A stretch of 24,563 bases of DNA from NCBI GenBank assembly GCA_025054735.1, contig JANWZG010000002.1:1-24563 (forward strand). Direction: 5' to 3'. The position numbers were made by a program, and so were the translations under genes. Shown in pieces: positions 1-8,205 of this stretch. A model generated the notes under the pieces. That model was not told the origin of the DNA. It made no database searches and saw only the letters and a program-made list of their open reading frames with translations. Every line of letters begins with the position of its first letter. Within the stretch, counting starts at the first letter, position 1. Source of the DNA: Cyanobacteriota bacterium. Lineage in GTDB: Bacteria; Cyanobacteriota; Cyanobacteriia; SKYG9.

Positions 1-1
1 T

Positions 2-850
2 GCTTGTTTTGGGATTGCTGGCCCCGTTGTCAATAACACCAGTCAACTGACCAATCTCGACTGGCGGCTGGAGGCCGGTCGTCTTGCCCAGGAACTGAAC
101 ATTTCCCACATTGACCTCATCAACGATTTTGCAGCGATCGGCTATGGAGTCCTAGGGCTAACCCACAATGACCTCTACACTCTGCAAAAGGGTGATCCCC
201 AAGCAGGTGCCCCGATTGCGGTGATTGGTGCTGGGACTGGCCTTGGTGAAGCCTTCCTGGTGGGTCAAGGGGCAAATTACCGTGTGTTTGCTAGTGAGGG
301 AGGTCATGCTGACTTTGCACCCCGCTCAGAACTGGAGTTTCAACTGTTGCTGTACTTGCGTGACAAGCATGGGATTGACCGGGTGTCTGTAGAGCGAGTA
401 GTCTCTGGTGCAGGTATTGTTTCAATCTATGAGTTTCTGCGCGATCGGGGTATGGCTAAAGAATCACCTGCTCTCACCGAGGTGTTCAAAACTTGGCATC
501 ACCAAATTGGACGAGAGGAGAAAACGATCGATCCCGCGGCAGAAATTTCTAAAGCAGCCCTCAGTGGTCAGGATTACCTTTGCGAAAAAGCTATGGAACT
601 ATTTGTCAGTGCCTACGGAGCCGAAGCTGGCAACCTTGCCCTGAAGCTATTACCCTATGCAGGACTGTATGTGGCTGGTGGCATTGCTGCTAAAAACCTG
701 CCCTTGTTCCAAAACGGAGACTTTATGCGCGCCCTGTTGCAAAAAGGTCGGATGCGGGCAGTGTTAGAACGGATTCCTGTCAACGTTGTGCTGAATCCAC
801 GGGTGGGTTTGATTGGTGCTGCCTTGTATGCCGCCTGTAGCACTGAATAA
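2..850 (+). CDS. glk: Glucokinase, 3' part (5' end outside window)
   Basis: Phosphorylates glucose with ATP to glucose 6-phosphate in the cytoplasm, feeding glycolysis and the oxidative pentose phosphate pathway. The frame is open from the first bases of the window, so the N-terminus with the first phosphate-binding motif is cut off. The visible part begins with CFGIAGPVVNN, followed by LTNLDW and LINDFAAIGYG, whose Asn-Asp is the sugar-binding and catalytic-base region of bacterial glucokinases. VIGAGTGLGEAFL (second phosphate/nucleotide motif), EGGHADFAPR (zinc-free Glk type) and a C-terminal AGGIAAKNLP adenosine motif follow. An internal GTG at 221 would give only 209 residues and drop the conserved catalytic segment, so it is not the start. 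It lies 60 bp upstream of dnaE-C on the same strand. Family assignment is secure; the precise sugar preference is inferred. Confidence 0.92.
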   Translation, partial: ACFGIAGPVVNNTSQLTNLDWRLEAGRLAQELNISHIDLINDFAAIGYGVLGLTHNDLYTLQKGDPQAGAPIAVIGAGTGLGEAFLVGQGANYRVFASEGGHADFAPRSELEFQLLLYLRDKHGIDRVSVERVVSGAGIVSIYEFLRDRGMAKESPALTEVFKTWHHQIGREEKTIDPAAEISKAALSGQDYLCEKAMELFVSAYGAEAGNLALKLLPYAGLYVAGGIAAKNLPLFQNGDFMRALLQKGRMRAVLERIPVNVVLNPRVGLIGAALYAACSTE

Positions 851-910
851 CTGGTTCACATACCTAGAACAATTGAGCTATAGTAACGATAATCTCCTTG
901 CTGCATCCCT

Positions 911-1018
911 ATGGTCAAGATTGTTAGTCGCACGCCCCTTGGCTCTCAACCTGTTTTTGACATTGGCCTAGAACGCATCCATAACTTTCTGCTAGCCAAT
1001 GGCTTGATTGCCTCTAAT
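911..1018 (+). other. DnaE split-intein C-fragment (36 residues)
   Basis: Codons 1-36 of the dnaE-C ORF. The segment has the block F pattern VFDIGLERIHNF and ends in block G NGLIASN followed by Cys+1. The penultimate residue is Ser rather than the His of most inteins, which is normal in the DnaE split family. Trans-splicing would remove this segment and ligate the DnaE-N and DnaE-C exteins. Confidence 0.95.
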
Positions 1019-2260
1019 TGTTTTAATAAGTCCCACTCGACGGCCTATGGCTATGTCACTTATCAGACTGCCTACCTGAAGGCCAATTATCCTGTGGAAT
1101 ACATGGCGGCTCTGCTGACGGCTAATGCTGATGATCAGGAAAAGGTGCAGAAGTATATTGCTGACTGCTTAAGCATGGGGATCACGGTGGAACTGCCAGA
1201 TATTAACCGATCGGGCATTGACTTTACACCCCAGGGCAAAACCATCCTGTTTGGCCTATCGGCAGTGCGCAATGTGGGGCAAGCGGCGGTGGAGTCCCTG
1301 CTGGCAGCAAGGCAGGAGGGGGGTGCGTTCAAATCCTTAGCAGACCTGTGTGAGCGTATTGACGTGCGCACTGTAAACCGTCGGGCACTGGAATGTCTCA
1401 TCAAGTGTGGTGCTATGGATTGTTTCAACGCCAATCGCAACCAACTGTTAGCAGACCTCAAGCTGGTGTTGGACTGGTCACAGGCTCGTGCCCGTGAGCG
1501 TGCCAATGGCCAGGGTAGTTTATTTGACCTGTTAGGCAGTAACTCTGCTTCCTCAGATAGCAACTTTGATGCAGCTCCCAAGGCTCCACCTGTGCCTGAC
1601 CTCCCCCGGCAGGAAAAGCTCAAATATGAAAAGGAACTCTTGGGCTTTTATATTTCTGACCATCCGCTCAAGGCTGTTCAACAGTCTGCCCGGATTCTAG
1701 CCCCTGTGAATCTGAGTGATTTAAACTCTTTGCCAGAGAGTGCATCGATTAGTGCTATTGCCATGATTACTAGCCTGAAGCAAGTGACCACTAAGAAGGG
1801 CGATCGGATGGCAACCATGCAGATTGAAGATTTGAGTGGGCGTTGTGAAGCCGTTGTGTTTCCCAAGGCCTACGATCGCCTGAAGGATTTACTCATACCC
1901 GATGCCCGCCTGATGATCTGGGGTAAGGTTGATGTCCGTGAAGAGCAGCGGCAATTGATCATAGACGATGCTGAACCTGTGGATCAGGTGCAATTGGTGA
2001 TGGTAGAGCTGGATCCACAGCGAGCTAGTGACGTGGCCGAACGCAATCGCTTGCGAGAAATCCTGGTGGCCAATCGTGGCAGTGATGAAAAAGCCAAGGT
2101 TCCAGTGGTAGCAATCGTTGGCACTCCTACCTACCGTCAGTTCGTCCGTCTTGGCCCCCAGTTCCAGGTGCAAAATTCAAACGCAACGGTCTCAGCCCTA
2201 CTCAAGGCTGGTTTTCAGGCGCGTACCAGTTCCTTGGTGGCCCATTCTATTGCCTCCTAA
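911..2260 (+). CDS. dnaE: DNA polymerase III alpha subunit, C-terminal half, with split-intein C-fragment
   Basis: Second half of the split cyanobacterial replicative polymerase. The first 36 residues are the C-intein (start MVKIVSRTPLG, end NGLIASN). Residue 37 is the Cys that starts the C-extein (CFNKSHSTAYGYV). In cyanobacteria this half is joined in trans to DnaE-N, made from a distant gene that ends in the N-intein. The extein (about 413 residues) carries the end of the polymerase fingers/helix-hairpin region (HSTAYGYVTYQTAYLKANYP; later NRRALECLIKCGAMD) and an OB-fold near residues 280-370 (ISAIAMITSLKQ, ATMQIEDLSGRCEAVVF). All parts are intact with no frameshift. The ATG at 911 is the only start that gives a complete intein fragment. 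The 3' end overlaps the convergent aldolase-like gene by 4 bp. dnaE-N is not in this window, as expected for a split gene. Confidence 0.96.
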   Translation: MVKIVSRTPLGSQPVFDIGLERIHNFLLANGLIASNCFNKSHSTAYGYVTYQTAYLKANYPVEYMAALLTANADDQEKVQKYIADCLSMGITVELPDINRSGIDFTPQGKTILFGLSAVRNVGQAAVESLLAARQEGGAFKSLADLCERIDVRTVNRRALECLIKCGAMDCFNANRNQLLADLKLVLDWSQARARERANGQGSLFDLLGSNSASSDSNFDAAPKAPPVPDLPRQEKLKYEKELLGFYISDHPLKAVQQSARILAPVNLSDLNSLPESASISAIAMITSLKQVTTKKGDRMATMQIEDLSGRCEAVVFPKAYDRLKDLLIPDARLMIWGKVDVREEQRQLIIDDAEPVDQVQLVMVELDPQRASDVAERNRLREILVANRGSDEKAKVPVVAIVGTPTYRQFVRLGPQFQVQNSNATVSALLKAGFQARTSSLVAHSIAS

Positions 2261-2880
2261 CTCGTTGTAGCCTCCATCAAATCGGCAACCACACCTAGGA
2301 GTAATTCTCCAGCTTCATCCAGGCTGTGGCCGATCGTCATTACCCCATCGTCGTGACCTGCCATCACTAGGATTTTTCTTGTGGCCAAGTCTTCCTCTCG
2401 AAACAATCGCTCCATTTCCCCTGCCATCTGAGGTGTGCCATAGGGAACATCAGCACGGGTTGTCGGCACTTGGAACAGCAATTGCTCCCACAATCGCCGA
2501 TGATGAACGTGGATAATCCCCATTACCCATGGCTGGCAGTGGTAGATAGCCGCATGGGTCAGGGATTCTGATGATGCTTTGACTTGGCCCACACAGGTCA
2601 AGGTATTCTGACCTAGGTCAAACGTAGTGACTAGGGTGTAATCATTATGGCTTAGCCTAGGCAGACAGCCTGTTTGGGTGCCCGTGATGATGAACTGGTT
2701 AGACGTGCTCACCCGTTGACTAATGTTGCCAAAGCCAATGCCGTTGGGGTAAGCGCCAATCAACCCTGCCTGATACAGGCGCTCTCGCCATTGCATTAAG
2801 TCTGCAATCAGCTCAGGATCGGGTGATCGACCCTGAATCCACTGACAGTGAAACTTGATTACTCCCTCATCAATGGCCAT
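2257..2880 (-). CDS. Class II aldolase/adducin family protein
   Basis: A 207-residue cytoplasmic protein of the zinc-dependent class II aldolase/epimerase fold (fuculose-phosphate aldolase, ribulose-phosphate epimerase and related enzymes). Visible marks are GNISQR near residues 51-56, ITGTQTG near 65-71 (phosphate-binding loop), SSESLTHAAIY near 103-113 with the candidate acid/base Glu, the HVH zinc pair at 124-126, and MAGHDDGVMTIG near 173-184 with the third zinc-ligand His. Length fits the family. The substrate cannot be read from the sequence, and cyanobacterial members of this branch are mostly uncharacterised. It is convergent with dnaE-C (4 bp overlap of the 3' ends, no room for a terminator) and its start at 2880 faces ndhB across a 109-bp divergent spacer. 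Confidence 0.85.
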   Translation of the reverse strand: MAIDEGVIKFHCQWIQGRSPDPELIADLMQWRERLYQAGLIGAYPNGIGFGNISQRVSTSNQFIITGTQTGCLPRLSHNDYTLVTTFDLGQNTLTCVGQVKASSESLTHAAIYHCQPWVMGIIHVHHRRLWEQLLFQVPTTRADVPYGTPQMAGEMERLFREEDLATRKILVMAGHDDGVMTIGHSLDEAGELLLGVVADLMEATTS

Positions 2881-2989
2881 GATAATTCTCTATAGCCAAG
2901 ATTGCTTTCCGTAAACATTGTAAGTTGCCTTGTCGGGTTAGAATGCTGCATGGAACTTCTATAGTTAACAGTGACACCCTAGTACCCCT

Positions 2990-4576
2990 ATGGATTTTGC
3001 AAGTCTTGCGGCCCAAGTGAACGCTGGCACAATTCTGCCTGAACTAATTGTGCTGACCACACTGCTCGTTGTACTATCTGCCGATTTGATTTCTGGACGT
3101 GCTTCTTGGCAATGGACACCCTACTTTGCAGTTGGGGGGCTAGTTGTGGCGATCGGTTCTCTCTATTTCCTATGGGATAGCGCTGACCCGATCGGCTTTC
3201 TTGGCGGCTTTAACAGCGATGCCCTTAGCATTGTATTTCGTGGCATTATCGCCCTGTCGGCAGCAGTGACGATTTTAATGTCAGTCACCTATGTAGAGCG
3301 GTCAGGTACTTCCCTGGGCGAATTTATTACCATCTTGCTAACTGCAACCCTAGGGGGAATGTTTCTATCGGGGGCCGATGAACTAGTATCCGTATTCGTT
3401 TCCCTGGAGACCTTAAGTATTGCCTCTTACCTGATGACTGGGTACATGAAGCGTGATCCCCGTTCCAATGAGGCGGCGCTGAAATACCTGTTAATTGGGG
3501 CTTCTAGTTCTGCCATCTTTCTCTATGGCGTGTCATTACTGTATGGGCTGTCTGGAGGTGAAACGCGGTTAACGGAGATTGCAGCTAGTATTACTAGCAA
3601 TGGAACTGGTACCTCCATCGGGTTAGTTGTGGCTCTGGTGTTTGCCATTGCAGGTATTGCCTTCAAAATCGCAGCCGTTCCCTTCCACCAGTGGACACCT
3701 GACGTTTATGAGGGATCTCCCACGCCTGTTGTGGCTTTTCTTTCTGTTGGTTCCAAGGCAGCAGGTTTTGCCCTGGCGATTCGGCTGCTGGTGACCTGTT
3801 TCCCTTCCCTAGTGGACGAGTGGCGGTTTGTATTCACGGCTCTAGCCATTTTGAGCATGGTGCTAGGGAATGTGGTAGCCCTGGCCCAGACTAGCATGAA
3901 GCGGATGCTGGCCTATTCGTCAATTGGGCAAGCTGGCTTTGTGATGATCGGGCTGATCCCCGGTACTGATGCCGGGTATGCCAGCATGGTGTTCTACCTC
4001 TTGGTTTACCTGTTTATGAACCTAGGGGCCTTTACCTGCGTAATTTTGTTCTCGTTGCGGACAGGTACGGATGACATCAATGAATACTCTGGTTTGTATC
4101 AAAAAGATCCATTGCTAACTCTGGGATTGAGCATTTGTCTGCTCTCGCTTGGTGGCATTCCACCCCTAGCCGGGTTCTTTGGCAAATTGTATCTGTTCTG
4201 GGCTGGCTGGCGCTCTGGACTGTACTTACTGGTCTTGCTAGGACTGCTTACCAGTGTGATTTCCATTTACTACTACATCCGTGTGGTCAAGATGATGGTC
4301 GTGAAGGAACCCCATGAGATGTCTCCGTCGGTGCAAAATTACCCAACCATTAATTGGAATTTGCCTGGAATGCGTCCCTTGCAAGTGGGTCTAGTGTTCT
4401 CTCTAATCGCTACCTCCTTGGCTGGGATTCTCTCTAATCCCCTGTTCTCTTTGGCCAACAACTCGATCGTAAAGACCCCTCTGCTGCAATCGGCTATGCC
4501 TACGGCTGAAGCAGTAGCAGCGGTTTCGGCCAGCCCAACAACAACCACCTTAGTTTCCCTGGCGGAACAGCGCTAA
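2990..4576 (+). CDS. ndhB: NAD(P)H-quinone oxidoreductase subunit 2 (NDH-1)
   Basis: A 528-residue, roughly 14-helix membrane subunit of cyanobacterial NDH-1. The complex takes electrons from ferredoxin to plastoquinone and pumps protons in respiration, cyclic electron flow and CO2 uptake. It belongs to the antiporter-like NuoN/NdhB family. The key TM5 glutamate is in VSLETLSIASYLMTGY. The channel lysines are in EAALKYLLIGASSSAIF and in AFKIAAVPFHQWTPDVYEG, followed by PTPVVAFLSVGSKAAGF and MKRMLAYSSIGQAGF. The length is that of full cyanobacterial NdhB proteins, and the ATG at 2990 gives the usual short N-terminus before the first helix. It is transcribed away from the aldolase-like gene and appears monocistronic, which is normal for ndhB in cyanobacteria. 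No oddities seen. Confidence 0.97.
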   Translation: MDFASLAAQVNAGTILPELIVLTTLLVVLSADLISGRASWQWTPYFAVGGLVVAIGSLYFLWDSADPIGFLGGFNSDALSIVFRGIIALSAAVTILMSVTYVERSGTSLGEFITILLTATLGGMFLSGADELVSVFVSLETLSIASYLMTGYMKRDPRSNEAALKYLLIGASSSAIFLYGVSLLYGLSGGETRLTEIAASITSNGTGTSIGLVVALVFAIAGIAFKIAAVPFHQWTPDVYEGSPTPVVAFLSVGSKAAGFALAIRLLVTCFPSLVDEWRFVFTALAILSMVLGNVVALAQTSMKRMLAYSSIGQAGFVMIGLIPGTDAGYASMVFYLLVYLFMNLGAFTCVILFSLRTGTDDINEYSGLYQKDPLLTLGLSICLLSLGGIPPLAGFFGKLYLFWAGWRSGLYLLVLLGLLTSVISIYYYIRVVKMMVVKEPHEMSPSVQNYPTINWNLPGMRPLQVGLVFSLIATSLAGILSNPLFSLANNSIVKTPLLQSAMPTAEAVAAVSASPTTTTLVSLAEQR

Positions 4577-4647
4577 TGATGCAGTGACTGTTGAATGACT
4601 AGGTGGTGTGGTTGATCGGTGGGTTGTTAGGGTAAAACGGTGTATGT

Positions 4648-4665
4648 GCCTGCACGATCGCAGGC
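4648..4665. other. Hairpin in ndhB 3' spacer
   Basis: GCCTGC (4648-4653) and GCAGGC (4660-4665) form a perfect 6-bp stem with the loop ACGATC. It lies 72 bp after the ndhB stop and 27 bp before the next start. No T-run follows on the plus strand, so it is a weak candidate for an intrinsic terminator and might be an mRNA 3'-end or attenuating structure. Confidence 0.3.
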
Positions 4666-4691
4666 AAAACTGATGATGGGAATGACTCCGC

Positions 4692-6311
4692 ATGACCCAA
4701 CTTCACCACCAATGCCAGTACCCGCGTCAATGGAATTACAGAGCCGCTTGGTACTGGGTAATTCCAGTTGGTTTTTTCACAGTAGCAATTCTTACTGGGT
4801 ATCAGAAGGGGGCCTATTGGCTGGCTGCACGGTTTGATCCAGAGTATATCTACCTGTTGAACTCCCTCAGTATTGCTAATTTCAATGCACCTGGTTATAT
4901 TGATCATCCCGGTACTCCGGTTCATATAGCGGGGGCAGCGGTACTGTGGCTTGTTTACCTAGCAAAGAGCATTGCTGCTTCTAGTTCTGGTCTCACATCC
5001 GCCGTATTACAGCAACCAGAGCTATATCTCAGAGCGTTGAATCTGGTGCTAGTGCTGCTAATGGCTGGGTTACTGGGGCTAGTTGGGTGGGTAGCCTATC
5101 GCTGCGATCGCCAACCCCTGCCTTGTATAGCTCTGCAACTGACTCCGTTGCTGATGGCAACTACCCTAGCCAGTGCTCATCGAGTGAATCCAGAGCCATT
5201 TTTGTTTGCCGTAAGCCAAGGATTGGTACTGCTGCTGTTGCCATACCTCCATCAAGAAAACCTGGAAAAGCGTCCATGGTTTGCTGTCAGTTTAGGGGCG
5301 ATCGTTGGACTAGGGCTGGCTGCCAAAGTTACCTATTTGCCCGTGCTCTTAGTCACTGTGCTATTGCCAACTCTGCGTCAGCAAGGGTTGATGCTGGCAT
5401 CTGCGATCGCCGCATTTCTCCTCTGCACCCTGCCCATTGCCCATCGCTATGGCGAAATCATGAATTGGCTGCTGTCAATTGCTTGGCACACAGATAACTA
5501 TGGGTATGGTGACCCAGGCATTGTAAAGGTCGGTGCGCTGTTGCCGAATCTGGGCACCATGCTGAGGGCTGATCCAGCAGTGTTTATTGTACTGATTGGT
5601 GCTGCAATTGCCTGGGGAATTCTCCGCTTCTACGCCACTACCACCGCTGATCCCGCCTCAAAATTTCAGCGCCTATCAACGGTGCTACTGATCATCGGTG
5701 CTGTCCAGATTGCTATGGCCATAAAGCACCCGGTGCCTCTCTTGGCTGGCGATGTGGAGCTACGATATCTGATGCCAACGATCGCCCTCAGTGGGTTACT
5801 AGTCTATGCCATTCTGCAATGGGCAGGTCTAGCATCTATCCGCTGGTTAGGACGCTCATGTCTGCTCATGCTCACACTTTGTGGTTGCCTAACGGTGTCT
5901 CAGTCATGGGGATCACTTCAGGCCAGCATTGCCCATCGTCAAGATACTGCTCGTCTTGATCGTCAGCTTAGGGATCAATTCCCCAATTGCCTTGTCATCA
6001 GCCACTACCGATCGTCCTTGCTCCCCTTTGCTCTCTGGTTTGGCAACGGCTACGCCAACGAAATCTATAGCCAACCTCTAGCCAAGCTGTACCCATCTCA
6101 CGGGTTTTATCATCCTTGGCGACGCACCTTTGAAACCTTCACAGGCAAGGTGAAAAATACACCCGATACCATCAGGGAGCTACAGGCACAGCCATGTGTC
6201 TTGTTGCGTGGCTCACCCATGAGTCTCACTGAGCAACATCGTCATTTTCCAACTGCCACCCTATCACCTGTGCTGTCTACATCGATTGAAGTTGTCTATC
6301 GCTTAAAGTGA
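4692..6311 (+). CDS. Multi-pass membrane protein, GT39 (PMT/ArnT)-like glycosyltransferase candidate
   Basis: A 539-residue integral membrane protein with about ten hydrophobic helices; the first is near residues 22-38 (VIPVGFFTVAILTGYQ). A short first loop carries an acidic motif, ARFDPEYIYLLNSL, followed by GYIDHPGTPVHIAG. An Asp/Glu motif in the first external loop is the hallmark of GT-C enzymes of the PMT/ArnT type, which move sugars from polyprenyl phosphates onto lipids or proteins on the outer face of the membrane. The C-terminal ~130 residues (after RQDTARLDRQLRDQFP) are soluble and probably periplasmic. I infer a role in cell-envelope glycosylation. Donor and acceptor are not readable. 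The start at 4692 is chosen because the first helix follows at the usual distance. It could instead be an uncharacterised cyanobacterial membrane protein sharing only the GT-C fold. Confidence 0.6.
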   Translation: MTQLHHQCQYPRQWNYRAAWYWVIPVGFFTVAILTGYQKGAYWLAARFDPEYIYLLNSLSIANFNAPGYIDHPGTPVHIAGAAVLWLVYLAKSIAASSSGLTSAVLQQPELYLRALNLVLVLLMAGLLGLVGWVAYRCDRQPLPCIALQLTPLLMATTLASAHRVNPEPFLFAVSQGLVLLLLPYLHQENLEKRPWFAVSLGAIVGLGLAAKVTYLPVLLVTVLLPTLRQQGLMLASAIAAFLLCTLPIAHRYGEIMNWLLSIAWHTDNYGYGDPGIVKVGALLPNLGTMLRADPAVFIVLIGAAIAWGILRFYATTTADPASKFQRLSTVLLIIGAVQIAMAIKHPVPLLAGDVELRYLMPTIALSGLLVYAILQWAGLASIRWLGRSCLLMLTLCGCLTVSQSWGSLQASIAHRQDTARLDRQLRDQFPNCLVISHYRSSLLPFALWFGNGYANEIYSQPLAKLYPSHGFYHPWRRTFETFTGKVKNTPDTIRELQAQPCVLLRGSPMSLTEQHRHFPTATLSPVLSTSIEVVYRLK

Positions 6312-6458
6312 AATTGGCATTTACACTAGTGCTAATAAGAGCAGTAGCATATGTTGTAAAGCTCAAACAGGTTTTTGCCGACGCTATGGAGAGTTTTAGC
6401 GCTAATAGTTAGAATAATCCTATCGTAAGACTTGGAGTTAGTTTTACTAGCTACTCTC

Positions 6459-6490
6459 AAAGTAGGTTCAAGATAAAGTAGGTTCAAGAT
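6459..6490. repeat. Perfect 16-bp tandem duplication upstream of a zinc-ribbon gene
   Basis: AAAGTAGGTTCAAGAT occurs at 6459-6474 and again at 6475-6490 with no mismatch. It lies 35 bp before the GTG start at 6526, inside the 214-bp spacer 6312-6525. It may be a recent slippage product or a doubled regulatory site; nothing else recognisable is in this spacer. Confidence 0.85.
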
Positions 6491-6525
6491 ATCGATCCTG
6501 TTCTACTGTAGTACCTCCAGCATCT

Positions 6526-6936
6526 GTGCAGACCCATAAAGCTCAAAAAATAGATCACAGCATTGAGTATCCTTGTCCTTGCCGCCGTCGAGGGCAGCTA
6601 ATACCGATCGCCCTAACAGAAGCGTTTGGTTGCAACCGTTGTCAACAAATCTTCGTGGTTGAAGACAGTGGCTATATGATCGAACAACTTTCGACAACCT
6701 ATCCCTATAAGCGAGCTTGGCGCTGGACAGGTCACCAGTGGCTTACTGCTAACTCTGGGCTACGGGAAAGCTATATGCCCCTATCCTTGGGGATCGTTAC
6801 TGTGCTGTTAGTGGTTTGCTTACCCATAGCCTTAAACTCATCATCAGACTACAGGAGCCTAATTCTATGGGCACTGGTAGCAGTGTTAGTCACAACCTTA
6901 CCAGCTCTGATTCTTTGGTTAGCATATAGGCGATAA
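6526..6936 (+). CDS. Small zinc-ribbon membrane protein of unknown function
   Basis: A 136-residue protein that I do not recognise as a named family. Residues 15-45 hold a likely zinc ribbon with Cys17-Pro-Cys19 and Cys36-Asn-Arg-Cys39. Two hydrophobic helices follow near 82-103 (LGIVTVLLVVCLPIAL) and 113-133 (LILWALVAVLVTTLPALIL), ending in a short basic tail, so the ribbon probably sits on the cytoplasmic side of a two-helix membrane anchor. It starts with GTG; no ATG upstream keeps the frame. The stop is only 3 bp before the ATG of the ProA-like gene, so the two are very likely co-transcribed. A perfect 16-bp tandem repeat lies just upstream. Function unknown; a link to the ProA-like protein is inference from spacing only. 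Confidence 0.75.
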   Translation: MQTHKAQKIDHSIEYPCPCRRRGQLIPIALTEAFGCNRCQQIFVVEDSGYMIEQLSTTYPYKRAWRWTGHQWLTANSGLRESYMPLSLGIVTVLLVVCLPIALNSSSDYRSLILWALVAVLVTTLPALILWLAYRR

Positions 6937-6939
6937 CTA

Positions 6940-8202
6940 ATGGCACTAGACCTTGCTTTGGGGATGGATCCACTTGACGCTGTACGTAGAGCCTACGATG
7001 GCTTTATGAAGTTAAGCACCACACGAAGCGTTGATCGCAGCCATGCCTTGCAGACCATAGCCCAGTTCCTACAAACTCACCAAGATGCTATTTTAGAAGC
7101 CAACACATTAGACTTAGAGGCTAGCCGGGAAATGGCTGTGCCAGACTTGGTACTAGACTGGCTAAAGCTTACCCCTGGGCGCTTGCAGGCTGCCATTCAG
7201 AGTCTCAAGCGCATAGCTGAGCTACCAGATCCCATTCGCCGCGTACTGTATACGCCACACCAGATTAGCCAGTCCCAAGCTTATAGTCAGCTTATGCCCT
7301 TGGGTGTCATCGCCTTGGTGTATGAAGGGTTTCCAGAACTGGGAATCGTTGCTACGGGGCTTTGTGTGAAGACAGGGAATACCCTAATTCTTCGAGGCGG
7401 TAGTGAAAGTAGTTATTCTAACCGAGCGATCGTTGAAACTATACAAACAGCCTTGCAACGGGCTGGATTTCCAGAGGGCACGCTAGAGTTTGTGTCTGCT
7501 GATCAGGGGGCTTCCATTCGAGAGCTGGTTACCCAAGACCAATACATCAATCTAGTGATTCCCTACGGTCGCCCTAGCTTAGTCCAAGAGGTAGTGCGCC
7601 AAGCTACCGTACCTGTATTGAAGGCAGCACTGGGGAATTGCTACCTCTATTGGTCTCCATCTGGAGATTTAGACACAGCTCGTTGGATGATTACGGATAG
7701 TCACCAGAGTGAGCCAGATCCAGTGAATGCGGTCGAGAAGGTGCTGGTGCAACAAGATCACAGTCGATCGGCTCTAACCCGGTTATGGAACAGCCTGCGC
7801 GAGAAGGGGTTCAGCATTCGTGCTGATGCTCAACTTGTCGGGGAATTTCCTGATTTGGCGCTGGTTGCTGATGACGAATGGAGCCAACCCTACTTGACAC
7901 GTACTGTAGCCTTTAAGACTGTTGAGAATATAGATGCGGCAATTAATTGGATTAACCACCATAGCAGCGGCCATGCGGATTGTTTGGTGACAGAATCCTA
8001 CCGAGAGAGCCACCTGTTTTCCCTGGGTGTTACTAGTGCGTCAGTGTTTGTGAATGCCTCACCTCGCTTTTGGCGCAATCCTAAGCAGGCAGATGCTGTA
8101 TTTTTGGGCATGTCAAACCAAAAGGGGTATCGTCGCGGCCTAATTAGTATGGAAGCTCTCACTACAATTAAGCAGATTGTACAAGGCAACGGATTAGAGT
8201 AA
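6940..8202 (+). CDS. ProA-like (gamma-glutamyl phosphate reductase family) protein lacking the catalytic Cys
   Basis: A 420-residue aldehyde-dehydrogenase-superfamily protein that aligns along its whole length with ProA, the NADPH enzyme making glutamate 5-semialdehyde for proline synthesis. Family marks are ILEANTLDLEASR near 51-63, PLGVIALVYEGFPE near 120-133, KTGNTLILRGGSES near 144-157, ALGNCYLYW near 230-238, VFVNASPRF, and SNQKGYRRGLISMEALTT near the C-terminus. In E. coli ProA the nucleophile lies in PSTCNTVE. Here the matching segment reads PDPVNAVE, with Val262 (codon 7723-7725) in place of Cys. The usual RGPMGLEALTT is also altered to RGLISMEALTT. Without the thiol the normal acyl-enzyme mechanism should fail, so this is best read as a ProA paralogue of unknown activity. 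Some cyanobacteria carry two proA-like genes. It is probably in an operon with the zinc-ribbon gene 3 bp upstream and ends 3 bp from convergent cyaB. Confidence 0.85.
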   Translation: MALDLALGMDPLDAVRRAYDGFMKLSTTRSVDRSHALQTIAQFLQTHQDAILEANTLDLEASREMAVPDLVLDWLKLTPGRLQAAIQSLKRIAELPDPIRRVLYTPHQISQSQAYSQLMPLGVIALVYEGFPELGIVATGLCVKTGNTLILRGGSESSYSNRAIVETIQTALQRAGFPEGTLEFVSADQGASIRELVTQDQYINLVIPYGRPSLVQEVVRQATVPVLKAALGNCYLYWSPSGDLDTARWMITDSHQSEPDPVNAVEKVLVQQDHSRSALTRLWNSLREKGFSIRADAQLVGEFPDLALVADDEWSQPYLTRTVAFKTVENIDAAINWINHHSSGHADCLVTESYRESHLFSLGVTSASVFVNASPRFWRNPKQADAVFLGMSNQKGYRRGLISMEALTTIKQIVQGNGLE

Positions 8203-8205
8203 GGG

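Noticed and set aside
221..850. Glucokinase starting at the GTG at 221
   Set aside because: The same frame is open to base 2 and encodes conserved glucokinase motifs upstream of 221.
911..1018. dnaE as a 5'-truncated pseudogene
   Set aside because: The ORF begins with a proper C-intein and Cys+1, the normal form of split dnaE in cyanobacteria.
5087..5497. 136-codon ORF inside the GT39-like gene
   Set aside because: Shadow frame of the membrane protein, without a recognisable motif.
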